Positions 27,343 to 33,320 of a stretch of 47,729 nt of DNA are shown here, one piece after another. The stretch lies in the NCBI GenBank assembly GCA_021804965.1, contig JAJZGG010000012.1:1-47729 (forward strand), written 5' to 3'. Made by a program: the position numbers and the translations under genes. The notes under the pieces were generated by a model that did not search any database, had not been told where the DNA came from, and saw nothing but the letters and a program-made list of their open reading frames with translations. This DNA is from Acidobacteriota bacterium. GTDB taxonomy: Bacteria; Acidobacteriota; Terriglobia; Terriglobales; Acidobacteriaceae. How positions within the stretch are numbered: position 1 is the first letter of the stretch; the number at the start of each line of letters is the position of its first letter.

Positions 27343-27816
27343 ATGGAAAAGGCAACCTTTGGTGCAGGATGTTTCTGGGGGGTAGAGGTCGCATTTGCGC
27401 AGATTCCCGGCGTAACGGCGACGGCTGTCGGCTACGAAGGTGGCACGATGGACCAGCCCAGCTACAAGGACGTCTGCACGGATCGCACCGGCCATGCCGA
27501 GGTGGTGGAAGTGGAGTTTGATCCCTCCCAGGTCGGCTACGAGGATCTGCTGGATGCCTTCTTCCGGCTGCATGATCCGACGCAGCTCAATCGCCAGGGA
27601 CCGGACTGGGGCACGCAATATCGATCGGCCATCTTCTACCACTCCGACGCGCAGAAGGCGCAGGCCGAGGCGAAGATTGCAGCACTCACGGCCGAAGGAC
27701 GATTTGCGCCGAAGCGGATTGTGACCCGCGTGGAGCCGGCGCAAACCTTCTGGCGTGCCGAGGAATATCACCAGCGCTATCTGGAGAAGCGCGGGCTGGC
27801 CAGCTGCCACCTGTAG
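27343..27816 (+). CDS. msrA: Peptide methionine-(S)-S-oxide reductase
   Basis: The 157-residue enzyme reduces the S epimer of methionine sulfoxide in proteins using thioredoxin, repairing oxidative damage in the cytoplasm. Catalytic Cys10 lies in GAGCFWGVE, and the family blocks VGYEGG, YKDVCTDRTGHAEVVEVEFDP, FFRLHDPTQLNRQGPDWGTQYRSAIFY and AEEYHQRYLEK are all present. A single Cys near the C-terminus (ASCHL) could be the resolving Cys. The length is slightly short but complete. GGAGG precedes the ATG at 27343. It converges on the winged-helix gene with 18 bp between the stops. No partner gene adjoins it. Confidence 0.96.
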   Translation: MEKATFGAGCFWGVEVAFAQIPGVTATAVGYEGGTMDQPSYKDVCTDRTGHAEVVEVEFDPSQVGYEDLLDAFFRLHDPTQLNRQGPDWGTQYRSAIFYHSDAQKAQAEAKIAALTAEGRFAPKRIVTRVEPAQTFWRAEEYHQRYLEKRGLASCHL

Positions 27817-27834
27817 CTAGCCCTGCGCCGGTTT

Positions 27835-28167
27835 TCAGAGCGCCGGACCCAGCAGCTGGCGCAGCGATTGCACGTATTGCGTCAGTGCCTGGCGTCCGCC
27901 GGGCGTGAGCCGGTAGAGGGATTGCGGCTTGCGGGCAACGAAGCGCTTCTCGACTGCAACGTAGCCGGCCTCCTCGAGCTTGAGCAGCTGCGCGCCCAGA
28001 TTTCCGTCCGTCGCCCCGGTCTTGGTGCGAAGCCAGGTGAACTCGGCCTGCTCGACGCTGACCAGCAGGCTGACGATGGCCAGTCGCAGCTTGCTGTGCA
28101 GCATCGGGTCGAGCTCGGGCAGGGTTTCGGCAGCGGTTTCCACTGCAGCTTCCACGGGGTCAGGCAT
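27835..28167 (-). CDS. Winged-helix (MarR/HTH_34-like) transcriptional regulator
   Basis: The 110-residue protein has an N-terminal acidic stretch, then a winged helix: LHSKLRLAIVSLLVSVEQAEFTWLRTKTGATDGNLGAQLLKLEEAGYVAVEKRF with the wing and RLTPGGRQAL at the end. This matches small DNA-binding proteins that sit in front of, or overlap, membrane-protein genes. It overlaps the upstream membrane-protein gene by 8 bp (28160-28167), so the two are translationally coupled. Its likely target is the inverted repeat in the operon promoter (28807-28823), giving autoregulation; this is inference from context. The signal it senses is unknown. Confidence 0.85.
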   Translation of the reverse strand: MPDPVEAAVETAAETLPELDPMLHSKLRLAIVSLLVSVEQAEFTWLRTKTGATDGNLGAQLLKLEEAGYVAVEKRFVARKPQSLYRLTPGGRQALTQYVQSLRQLLGPAL

Positions 28168-28768
28168 GGGCCGATCCTGTGGGGGACAGAGACCGTGAGC
28201 TGCGCATCTCCGACAGGGTGATCACGATCCCGAAGACAATGTTGCAGAAGAAGATGGCCGCCAGAAACAGCCAGGAAACGGTCTGCTCCGAGACAAAGAA
28301 GCTGGCCGCAGCAGCGACAGTCCAAAGCGCGCCGCAAAGCTGCTGCAGGCGCCAGCGCAGGACCATCCCGGAGGCAAGATTGACCAATCCGAGGAGGATT
28401 TCCACCCCCGGAATCAGCGTTTGCGTGCTGGCGTGTCCGCTGTAGGCCATGCCGAAGGCGTAGACAAACAAAGCGATGCCGCCGGAGGTCCAAAGCGCAC
28501 CCAGAAAACGGCCGGTGGCAGTCGCCGGGTCCTGCCCGCTGGAGCGAATGCCGAAGAAGACGGACAGGATCGCGGCCGTCACCATCGTCACCGGCCAGGC
28601 CAGGCTGCTGTGGTTCAGGTTGGACCAGCCGATGGCCACGTAGTAGGCAATGCCCCAGAGAAGAAAATTCCAGCCGTATCGGCAGGTCTTGCGCCGCCCT
28701 TCGCAGATCATGGACTCGATCAGACGAAGCCGGTCATTGACTTCGTTGAGATGGTTTGGGGTGGACAT
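28160..28768 (-). CDS. Multi-pass membrane protein, operon partner of a winged-helix regulator
   Basis: The 202-residue protein has a soluble start with a helical amphipathic part (LNEVNDRLRLIESMICEGRRKTCRY), then about six hydrophobic segments (for example FLLWGIAYYVAIGW, WPVTMVTAAILSVFFG, GIALFVYAFGMAYSG and SWLFLAAIFFCNIVFGIVI). No transport or catalytic motif is visible, and I do not recognise a named family. AAGGAGG lies 6 nt before the ATG. The last 8 bp of the gene overlap the start of the winged-helix regulator gene, so the regulator may control the membrane protein, or vice versa. The promoter is described at 28807-28835. Confidence 0.8.
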   Translation of the reverse strand: MSTPNHLNEVNDRLRLIESMICEGRRKTCRYGWNFLLWGIAYYVAIGWSNLNHSSLAWPVTMVTAAILSVFFGIRSSGQDPATATGRFLGALWTSGGIALFVYAFGMAYSGHASTQTLIPGVEILLGLVNLASGMVLRWRLQQLCGALWTVAAAASFFVSEQTVSWLFLAAIFFCNIVFGIVITLSEMRSSRSLSPTGSAHA

Positions 28769-28806
28769 GGTGTGCCTCCTTGCGAGCGCTTGGCTCGATA
28801 GAGAGT

Positions 28807-28835
28807 ACTCTACGTTATAGAGTAATAGCTGTCAA
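28807..28835 (-). promoter_or_regulatory. Promoter with overlapping inverted-repeat operator
   Basis: On the minus strand TTGACA (28835-28830) is followed after 17 bp by TAGAGT (28812-28807) as a -10 box. The sequence ACTCTA-CGTTA-TAGAGT (28807-28823) is a perfect 6-bp inverted repeat covering the -10 box and spacer, and TAGAGAGTACTCTA extends on the other side. This layout suits repression by the operon's own winged-helix protein. Confidence 0.6.
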
Positions 28836-28877
28836 CAGGTTTTTTTAGAATTTTTGCTTCGCTGTGGGGCTTCGGTC

Positions 28878-29732
28878 TTACTCTTCCGGCTGCGCGGATG
28901 CGCTGGGAAGGGTGGCCAGCGGGAGAGGATTTGGGGAGTTGCCGGACTGCCCAGATGCATTCTGCCCCGGCTCGTCCTGTCCCGGTTCATTCTGCCACAG
29001 GGCGTAGATCCACCAGAGAATGGCCAGCAGCCAGACCACCAGACGCGCATTGTCCAGCCGGGTGAACACGTGCAGGATGCGGTCGTAGTCGGCGCGGCTG
29101 GTGATCTTGTGCGTGACCTTGATGGTATCGGTGATGCCTTCGACGGTCAGCCGAGCGACGGCTGCGGTCGAAAGCCCGATCACAATCTGTACCGGATGGC
29201 TGCGGAATCCGTTGCCGAAGCGGCTGCCGAAGAGCATCATCAGCAGGCCGGTAAGAATGGCGAGCATGTTGACGAAAAGCTCGGATTTGAGGGCCACAAC
29301 CACGGTGAGCAGCAGGGGATAGGCCTGCCGGTTGGCCTGCATCGCCTTCAGGTCGGGCCATGGACCCCAGAGCACCAGTGCCGTGATGGCTATGGCCAGG
29401 ACAAGAAAGGTCCATCCCTGCCAGGCCAGCGGAGACAGCGGCTTGCCGCGACGGCAACCGCGGCCGAAGGTGAGGCGTGCCAGCTCGATGAGCACGCCGA
29501 AGAGAAACAGGGAGCCGGCTACCAGCAGTGCATAACTTTGCCAGTAGAAGGCGTAGGTGGACAGTTTCCCCTGCAGCAGGTGGTCGGCCAGCAGGCGCAG
29601 CGTGGAGAGCATGGTGAGCGCCGTGAACCAGGAGAAACGCTGCGTGCGTTCGCGACCCAGCAGGACGACCAGCAGCACAAGGTGAGCAGCCAGCACCAGC
29701 GCCCAGAGGATCTGTTCCAAAGAAAAATGCAT
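28878..29732 (-). CDS. Multi-pass membrane protein of unknown function with C-terminal repeats
   Basis: The 284-residue protein has about seven membrane segments, starting with QILWALVLAAHLVLLVVLLG and including YALLVAGSLFLFGVLIEL, TFLVLAIAITALVLWG, LAILTGLLMMLFG and LVVWLLAILWWIYALW. Loops between them are short and basic. I do not recognise the family. The cytoplasmic or periplasmic tail after the last segment is built from 5-residue repeats (NEPGQ, DEPGQ, NASGQ, then SGN) encoded by a 15-bp tandem repeat, followed by a Pro/Ala-rich end. The ATG at 29732 has AAGG 7 nt upstream. tRNA-Arg lies 82 bp upstream on the same strand. Confidence 0.75.
   Translation of the reverse strand: MHFSLEQILWALVLAAHLVLLVVLLGRERTQRFSWFTALTMLSTLRLLADHLLQGKLSTYAFYWQSYALLVAGSLFLFGVLIELARLTFGRGCRRGKPLSPLAWQGWTFLVLAIAITALVLWGPWPDLKAMQANRQAYPLLLTVVVALKSELFVNMLAILTGLLMMLFGSRFGNGFRSHPVQIVIGLSTAAVARLTVEGITDTIKVTHKITSRADYDRILHVFTRLDNARLVVWLLAILWWIYALWQNEPGQDEPGQNASGQSGNSPNPLPLATLPSASAQPEE
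28947..28991. repeat. 15-bp in-frame tandem repeat, three copies
   Basis: Units at 28947-28961, 28962-28976 and 28977-28991, with a partial fourth at 28992-28997, each begin CTG(C/T)CC. On the minus strand they encode the xExGQ-type pentapeptides in the tail of the membrane protein 28878-29732. Confidence 0.8.
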
Positions 29733-29813
29733 GATGAGCCTTCAGTTTTCATCCGACGCAAGCTGGAAAGATGGGGCGGATTCCAAGTGCAGGGCCGGAG
29801 CGGCGAGCAGGAG

Positions 29814-29890
29814 TGGTGCACCCGGCACGATTCGAACGTGCGACCTAACGCTTCGGAGGCGTTCGCTCTATCCAACTGAGCTACGGGTGC
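29814..29890 (-). tRNA. tRNA-Arg (anticodon CCG)
   Basis: The minus strand reads a complete cloverleaf: acceptor GCACCCG with CGGGTGC, D arm GCTC...GAGC, anticodon stem AACGC/GCGTT around loop CTCCGAA (anticodon CCG, reads CGG), and T arm with GTTCGAATC. The 3' end is an A discriminator followed by encoded CCA (29814-29816). Confidence 0.97.
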
Positions 29891-30014
29891 CCTGCAATCA
29901 GGATACTATGAGTTGCGCCATGGGCGGATATGATGGTGTCGGAAAGCAACGGGAAAATCCAAGTACTCGAAATGCGATCCACCCGAACGAACGGATTCCA
30001 GAGGAGAGATGGAA

Positions 30015-30593
30015 ATGAAGAAATGGATGCGAACGGCGGCGGTGGCCGCGATGATGACCGGGCTGGCCGTGGCTCCGGCCCTGGCACAGCAGATGGGCGG
30101 CATGGGCGCAGCGCAGACCCATGGCAAGGCCAACGCTGCACCGCTGAGCCCGCCGGCCAAGGCTTCGGTGATGGTGGCTGGTGCCTCGATCACGATCGAC
30201 TACAGCGCGCCATCCGTGCGTAAGCGGAAGATCTTTGGCGGTCTGGTGCCCTATGGCCAGGTCTGGCGGACGGGTGCCAATGCGGCCACCACGCTGAAGA
30301 CGACGGCCAACCTGAAGATTGGCTCGCTGATGGTTCCGGCCGGAACGTATACGCTCTACTCGATGCCCGGAGCCGATGCGTGGAAGCTGATTGTGAACAA
30401 GCAGACCGGGCAGTGGGGCACGGTCTATCACGCGGATCAGGACCTGGGACGTGTGGAGCTGAAGGTGGCCAAAAATGCCGCTCCGGTGGAGAAGATGAAG
30501 ATCGAATTCACGCATACCCACGGCGCGATGACCGAGCTGCATATTGTGTGGGCCGATCTGGATCTGTCCGCACCGGTCACCGTGGTGAAGTAA
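30015..30593 (+). CDS. DUF2911 domain protein, exported
   Basis: From the ATG at 30015 the protein has 192 residues: a signal peptide ending PALAQQ (about residues 1-25), a short Gly/Met/Ala linker, and a DUF2911 domain with ASITIDYSAPSVRKRKIFGGLVPYGQVWRTGANAAT, TLKTTANLKIGSLMVPAGTYTLY and IEFTHTHGAMTELHIVWAD. The domain is common in Acidobacteria and Bacteroidetes; its function is not known. It probably acts in the periplasm. An ATG at 30009 directly abuts GAGGAGA (30001-30007), while 30015 has a 7-nt spacing and is preferred. A bidirectional terminator follows at 30670-30710. Confidence 0.9.
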   Translation: MKKWMRTAAVAAMMTGLAVAPALAQQMGGMGAAQTHGKANAAPLSPPAKASVMVAGASITIDYSAPSVRKRKIFGGLVPYGQVWRTGANAATTLKTTANLKIGSLMVPAGTYTLYSMPGADAWKLIVNKQTGQWGTVYHADQDLGRVELKVAKNAAPVEKMKIEFTHTHGAMTELHIVWADLDLSAPVTVVK

Positions 30594-30601
30594 CGCCGGA
30601 C

Positions 30602-30625
30602 GCAGGGCCAGGTGCAGGGTCAGGA
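30602..30625. repeat. 12-bp tandem duplication
   Basis: GCAGGGCCAGGT (30602-30613) is followed directly by GCAGGGTCAGGA (30614-30625), two mismatches. It starts 8 bp after the DUF2911 stop codon. Confidence 0.65.
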
Positions 30626-30669
30626 GAAGGAAGCAAGGCTGCCTGGCGGCGTCTATCGCAAAGGGAACA

Positions 30670-30710
30670 AAAAATGGACAGGCCGGAGAGATTCGGCGCT
30701 GTCCATTTTT
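30670..30710. terminator. Bidirectional rho-independent terminator
   Basis: AAAAATGGACAG (30670-30681) pairs with CTGTCCATTTTT (30699-30710), and GCCG/CGGC extends the stem inward with one bulge. The T-run on each strand lets it serve both the plus-strand DUF2911 gene and the minus-strand 97-residue gene. Confidence 0.85.
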
Positions 30711-30738
30711 CCTGCCCGGCAGGCGTGGGCGACGGCCT

Positions 30739-31032
30739 TCAGTCCCCGCTCTGGTTGGGCTGCATGGGCGGCGTGCCTGCCGAATGGGATGCCATCGAGG
30801 TCATCACGGATTGGATCAGGGATTTGGCGCCGTTGATGCCTTCCAGAATGGCCTGCAAATCCAGTCGCGGCGCGGCGGGATTGCGGTTGGAGACGCAGTA
30901 GACGCCGTGCTGGCCGGTTAGAATCAGTGCGTCGGTCAGCAGATCGAGTGCAACGGCCAGTTGGCCACGATCTGCGCCCATCATGAAGGTGTAGCGCTCC
31001 AGTTCATCACGTTTTTCGTCAAGGATGCTCAT
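30739..31032 (-). CDS. Small protein of unknown function, start codon overlaps divergent gene
   Basis: The protein has 97 residues. It is mostly helical (LDEKRDELERYTFMMGADRGQLAVALDLLTDALIL, DLQAILEGINGAKSLIQSVMTSM) with no signal peptide or membrane segment, and I do not recognise a family. GGAGAG 7 nt upstream of the ATG (31032-31030) supports the start. The frame stays open upstream to 31245, but that part lies inside the divergent gene. The start codon shares bases with that of the divergent BtuF-like gene (CATG at 31030-31033), so each gene's ribosome site lies inside the other's coding sequence. A terminator follows the stop. A weak link to the neighbouring gene's function is possible. 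Confidence 0.75.
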   Translation of the reverse strand: MSILDEKRDELERYTFMMGADRGQLAVALDLLTDALILTGQHGVYCVSNRNPAAPRLDLQAILEGINGAKSLIQSVMTSMASHSAGTPPMQPNQSGD

Positions 31033-31999
31033 GCCAGAACTCTCCGAAGTACCTCTGAATCCAGCATACGCGCCAGCCGAGGGGCACACTCCGCGTGTGG
31101 TGAGCCTGCTGGCCAGCGCGACCGAGATCGTCTGCGCGCTGGGGATGGGCGAATGCCTGGTGGCGCGTTCCCATGAGTGCGACTGGCCGGAGTGGGTGCG
31201 GCAGTTGCCGACGGTGAGCGCGCCGACCTTCGACGTGAGCGGCACCAGCGCGGAGATTGACCGCGAGGTGCGGCGGCGCGTGGAGGCCGGCGAGCCGCTC
31301 TATCGGCTGGATGCGGCGGAGATCGAGGCGCTGGGTGCGGAGATTCTGTTTGCGCAGGAGCACTGCGAGGTCTGCGCGGTGACGCCGGGCGATCTTTCAC
31401 GGGCCGGATGCGCGACGCCGGGCGCGCAGGTGATGGCGCTGACGGCCGGCACGCTGGAGGGGATTTTTCTGGGCATGGAGCGGGTGGCTGCGGCGTTGGG
31501 GGTGCCGGAGCGCGGGCAGGCGCTGGTGGCCGCAGAGCAGGCTCGGCTGCAGCGGGTGCGGGAGCGCTGCGCCGAACGCACAGCCCCGACGGTGGTGGTG
31601 CTGGAGTGGGCCGATCCCATCTTTGCCATGGGCAACTGGGGTCCGGAGCTGGTGGAGGCGGCCAACGGCCAACTGCTGCTGGGGCGCAAGGGCGAGCACT
31701 CGCAGGCGATTCCCTGGGAGCAGGTGCTGGAGGCCGATCCGGAGGTGCTGGTGGTGGCTCCGTGCGGTTATGACCTGGCGCGCGCGGCGCAGGAACTGCC
31801 GCTGCTGACGGCGCGTCCGGGCTGGAACGGGCTGCGTGCCGTGCAGCGGGGCCGCGTGGCCATTGCCGACGGCAATCGCTACTTCAACCGCTCCGGGATG
31901 ACGGTGGTGGAGACGGCGGAGATTCTGGCCGAGATGCTGCACGGCGTGGTGGTGGCCGGGCAGACGGAAGGCAGGCACTGGCGATGGCTGTGCGCATGA
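31031..31999 (+). CDS. BtuF-like cobalamin/metal-chelate binding protein without signal peptide
   Basis: The 322-residue protein has the type III periplasmic-binding fold with PRVVSLLASATEIVCALGMGECLVARSHECDWP, the GTSAEIDREVRRR and DAAEIEALGAEILFAQEHCEVC blocks, a second lobe (VVVLEWADPIFAMGNWGPELVEAANGQ) and PWEQVLEADPEVLVVAPCG. These match proteins usually annotated as cobalamin-binding (BtuF). There is no signal peptide or lipobox, so it may be cytoplasmic, which is odd for the family. An ATG at 31025 abuts AAGG; 31031 has 6-nt spacing. The next gene overlaps its last 16 bp and is a PP-loop ATPase. Its start overlaps that of the divergent 97-residue gene. B12 binding is inferred from similarity alone. 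Confidence 0.82.
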   Translation: MPELSEVPLNPAYAPAEGHTPRVVSLLASATEIVCALGMGECLVARSHECDWPEWVRQLPTVSAPTFDVSGTSAEIDREVRRRVEAGEPLYRLDAAEIEALGAEILFAQEHCEVCAVTPGDLSRAGCATPGAQVMALTAGTLEGIFLGMERVAAALGVPERGQALVAAEQARLQRVRERCAERTAPTVVVLEWADPIFAMGNWGPELVEAANGQLLLGRKGEHSQAIPWEQVLEADPEVLVVAPCGYDLARAAQELPLLTARPGWNGLRAVQRGRVAIADGNRYFNRSGMTVVETAEILAEMLHGVVVAGQTEGRHWRWLCA

Positions 32000-32667
32000 G
32001 GAAACGGGTGCTGCTGAGCTGGAGCAGCGGCAAGGACAGCGCCTGGGCGCTGCATGGGCTGCGACAGCGCGAGGATGTGGAGCTGGTGGCGCTGCTGACC
32101 ACCTTCAACCACGCGATGGATCGCGTGGCGATGCATGCGGTGCGGCGCGCGCTGGTGCGGATGCAGGCGGAGCGTGCCGGGCTGCCGCTTTGGGAGGTTG
32201 AGCTGCCGTGGCCGTGCTCGAACGAGCAGTACGAGGCGCAGATGGCCGAGGCCTGCCGAAGGGCGCTCGATGCGGGCGTGGAGCAGGTGGCCTTTGGCGA
32301 CCTATACCTGCTGGATGTGCGGGAATATCGCGAGCGGCAGCTGGCCGGCACCGGGCTGGAGCCGATCTTTCCGCTGTGGGATCTGCCGACGCGGGAGCTG
32401 GCCGAGCAGATGATCGACGCCGGGGTGAAGGCGCGGCTGACCTGCGTCGATCCGCGCAAGCTGGCGCGGGAGTTTGCCGGGCGTGATCTGGACCGGGCGC
32501 TGCTGGCGGAGCTGCCTGCCGAGGTCGATCCCTGCGGGGAGAATGGTGAGTTTCACAGCTTTGTCTATGCCTCGCCGGCGTTTTCCGCGCCCATTGCCAT
32601 CACCGGCGGAGAGATCGTCGAGCGCGATGGCTTTGTCTTTGCCGACGTGCTGCCGGAGTCGCGGTAA
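31984..32667 (+). CDS. PP-loop ATPase, diphthine-ammonia ligase (Dph6)-like
   Basis: The 227-residue protein has the PP-loop ATP pyrophosphatase motif LSWSSGKDSAWALHGL near the N-terminus, the ATP_bind_4 blocks WEVELPWPCSNEQYEAQM, VAFGDLYLLDVREYRERQL, EPIFPLWDLPTRELAEQMIDAGVKARLTCVDP, and the C-terminal GENGEFHSFVYASPAF motif. In eukaryotes and archaea this family amidates diphthine on EF2; bacteria lack diphthamide, so the role here must differ, probably adenylation-driven amidation or ligation of a small molecule. ATG codons exist at 31984 and 31996. The 16-bp overlap with the BtuF-like gene indicates translational coupling and a shared pathway. Confidence 0.88.
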   Translation: MAVRMRKRVLLSWSSGKDSAWALHGLRQREDVELVALLTTFNHAMDRVAMHAVRRALVRMQAERAGLPLWEVELPWPCSNEQYEAQMAEACRRALDAGVEQVAFGDLYLLDVREYRERQLAGTGLEPIFPLWDLPTRELAEQMIDAGVKARLTCVDPRKLAREFAGRDLDRALLAELPAEVDPCGENGEFHSFVYASPAFSAPIAITGGEIVERDGFVFADVLPESR

Positions 32668-32701
32668 GAGCTGCCTGGGAATGCGTCCACGCAGCCGGTC
32701 A

Positions 32702-32727
32702 TCCTGGCCGGTCCTCCTGGCCGGTCC
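32702..32727. repeat. Exact 13-bp tandem duplication
   Basis: TCCTGGCCGGTCC occurs exactly twice in tandem (32702-32714, 32715-32727) between the stops of the convergent PP-loop ATPase and DNA glycosylase genes. Confidence 0.85.
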
Positions 32728-32741
32728 GGCCAGTCGGGCAG

Positions 32742-33320
32742 TCAAGCCAGCCAGTCGAGCAGCACACGCCAGCGGTCCAGCTTTTCCGCAAAGCGCATCG
32801 ACGCGTATGCCGGGCTGGTGGAGGGCAGCGTGAGCGTGGGCAGGGCTGCGAGTGAGGCTGGCAGCGCAGGCACCACGAACGAACGAAAGAGCGACTCCGC
32901 CGTGCGGCCGTTGAAGGCGAGGACGCGCAGGGCCGGATGGCTGGGCAGAAAGCCGGCAAAGTCATTGGGAAGGATGCTGGCGCGTTGCAGCGCGCTGTCC
33001 AGACTGCCGGGCCGCACGCCGGAGCGGCAGACATCCCAGAGCGCGATGCCGTGGGCGGAGAGCTGCCCGGCGCGCTGCGCATAGGCAAGCGCCGGGTCAA
33101 AGCCGAGCAGGGTGGCAAGGATGGGCCAGAAGCTGTTCCGGGGCTGCGCGTAATACTGCTGCCGGGCCAGCGAGGCGGTGCCGGGCAGCGTGCCGAGCAG
33201 GAGCACGCGTGCATCGCTGCGGGCGATGGGCGGAAAGCCGACCGAGGGCTGGGATCCTGGGTCGGCTTTCTGTCTCTCGGCTTTCGGTGGCGGTGTTGCA
33301 GCGCTACTTCGCGGCGGCAA
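32742..33320 (-). CDS. DNA-deoxyinosine (hypoxanthine) glycosylase, UDG superfamily family 6
   Basis: With a TTG start at 33320 the protein has 192 residues. After a low-complexity N-terminus (Ala, Pro, Lys) comes the family-6 UDG pattern: SDARVLLLGTLPGTASL, QQYYAQPRNSFWPILATLLG with the predicted catalytic Asn in PRNSFW, HGIALWDVCRSGVRPGSLDSAL and VLAFNGRTAESLF. The enzyme excises hypoxanthine formed by adenine deamination, starting base-excision repair. No ATG is available; TTG codons at 33326 and 33320 lie behind GAAGAAGG, the second with better spacing. The start lies within the last codons of the upstream ABC permease/M1 peptidase gene (ends 33304), so the two genes overlap on the same strand. 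Confidence 0.85.
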   Translation of the reverse strand: MPPRSSAATPPPKAERQKADPGSQPSVGFPPIARSDARVLLLGTLPGTASLARQQYYAQPRNSFWPILATLLGFDPALAYAQRAGQLSAHGIALWDVCRSGVRPGSLDSALQRASILPNDFAGFLPSHPALRVLAFNGRTAESLFRSFVVPALPASLAALPTLTLPSTSPAYASMRFAEKLDRWRVLLDWLA

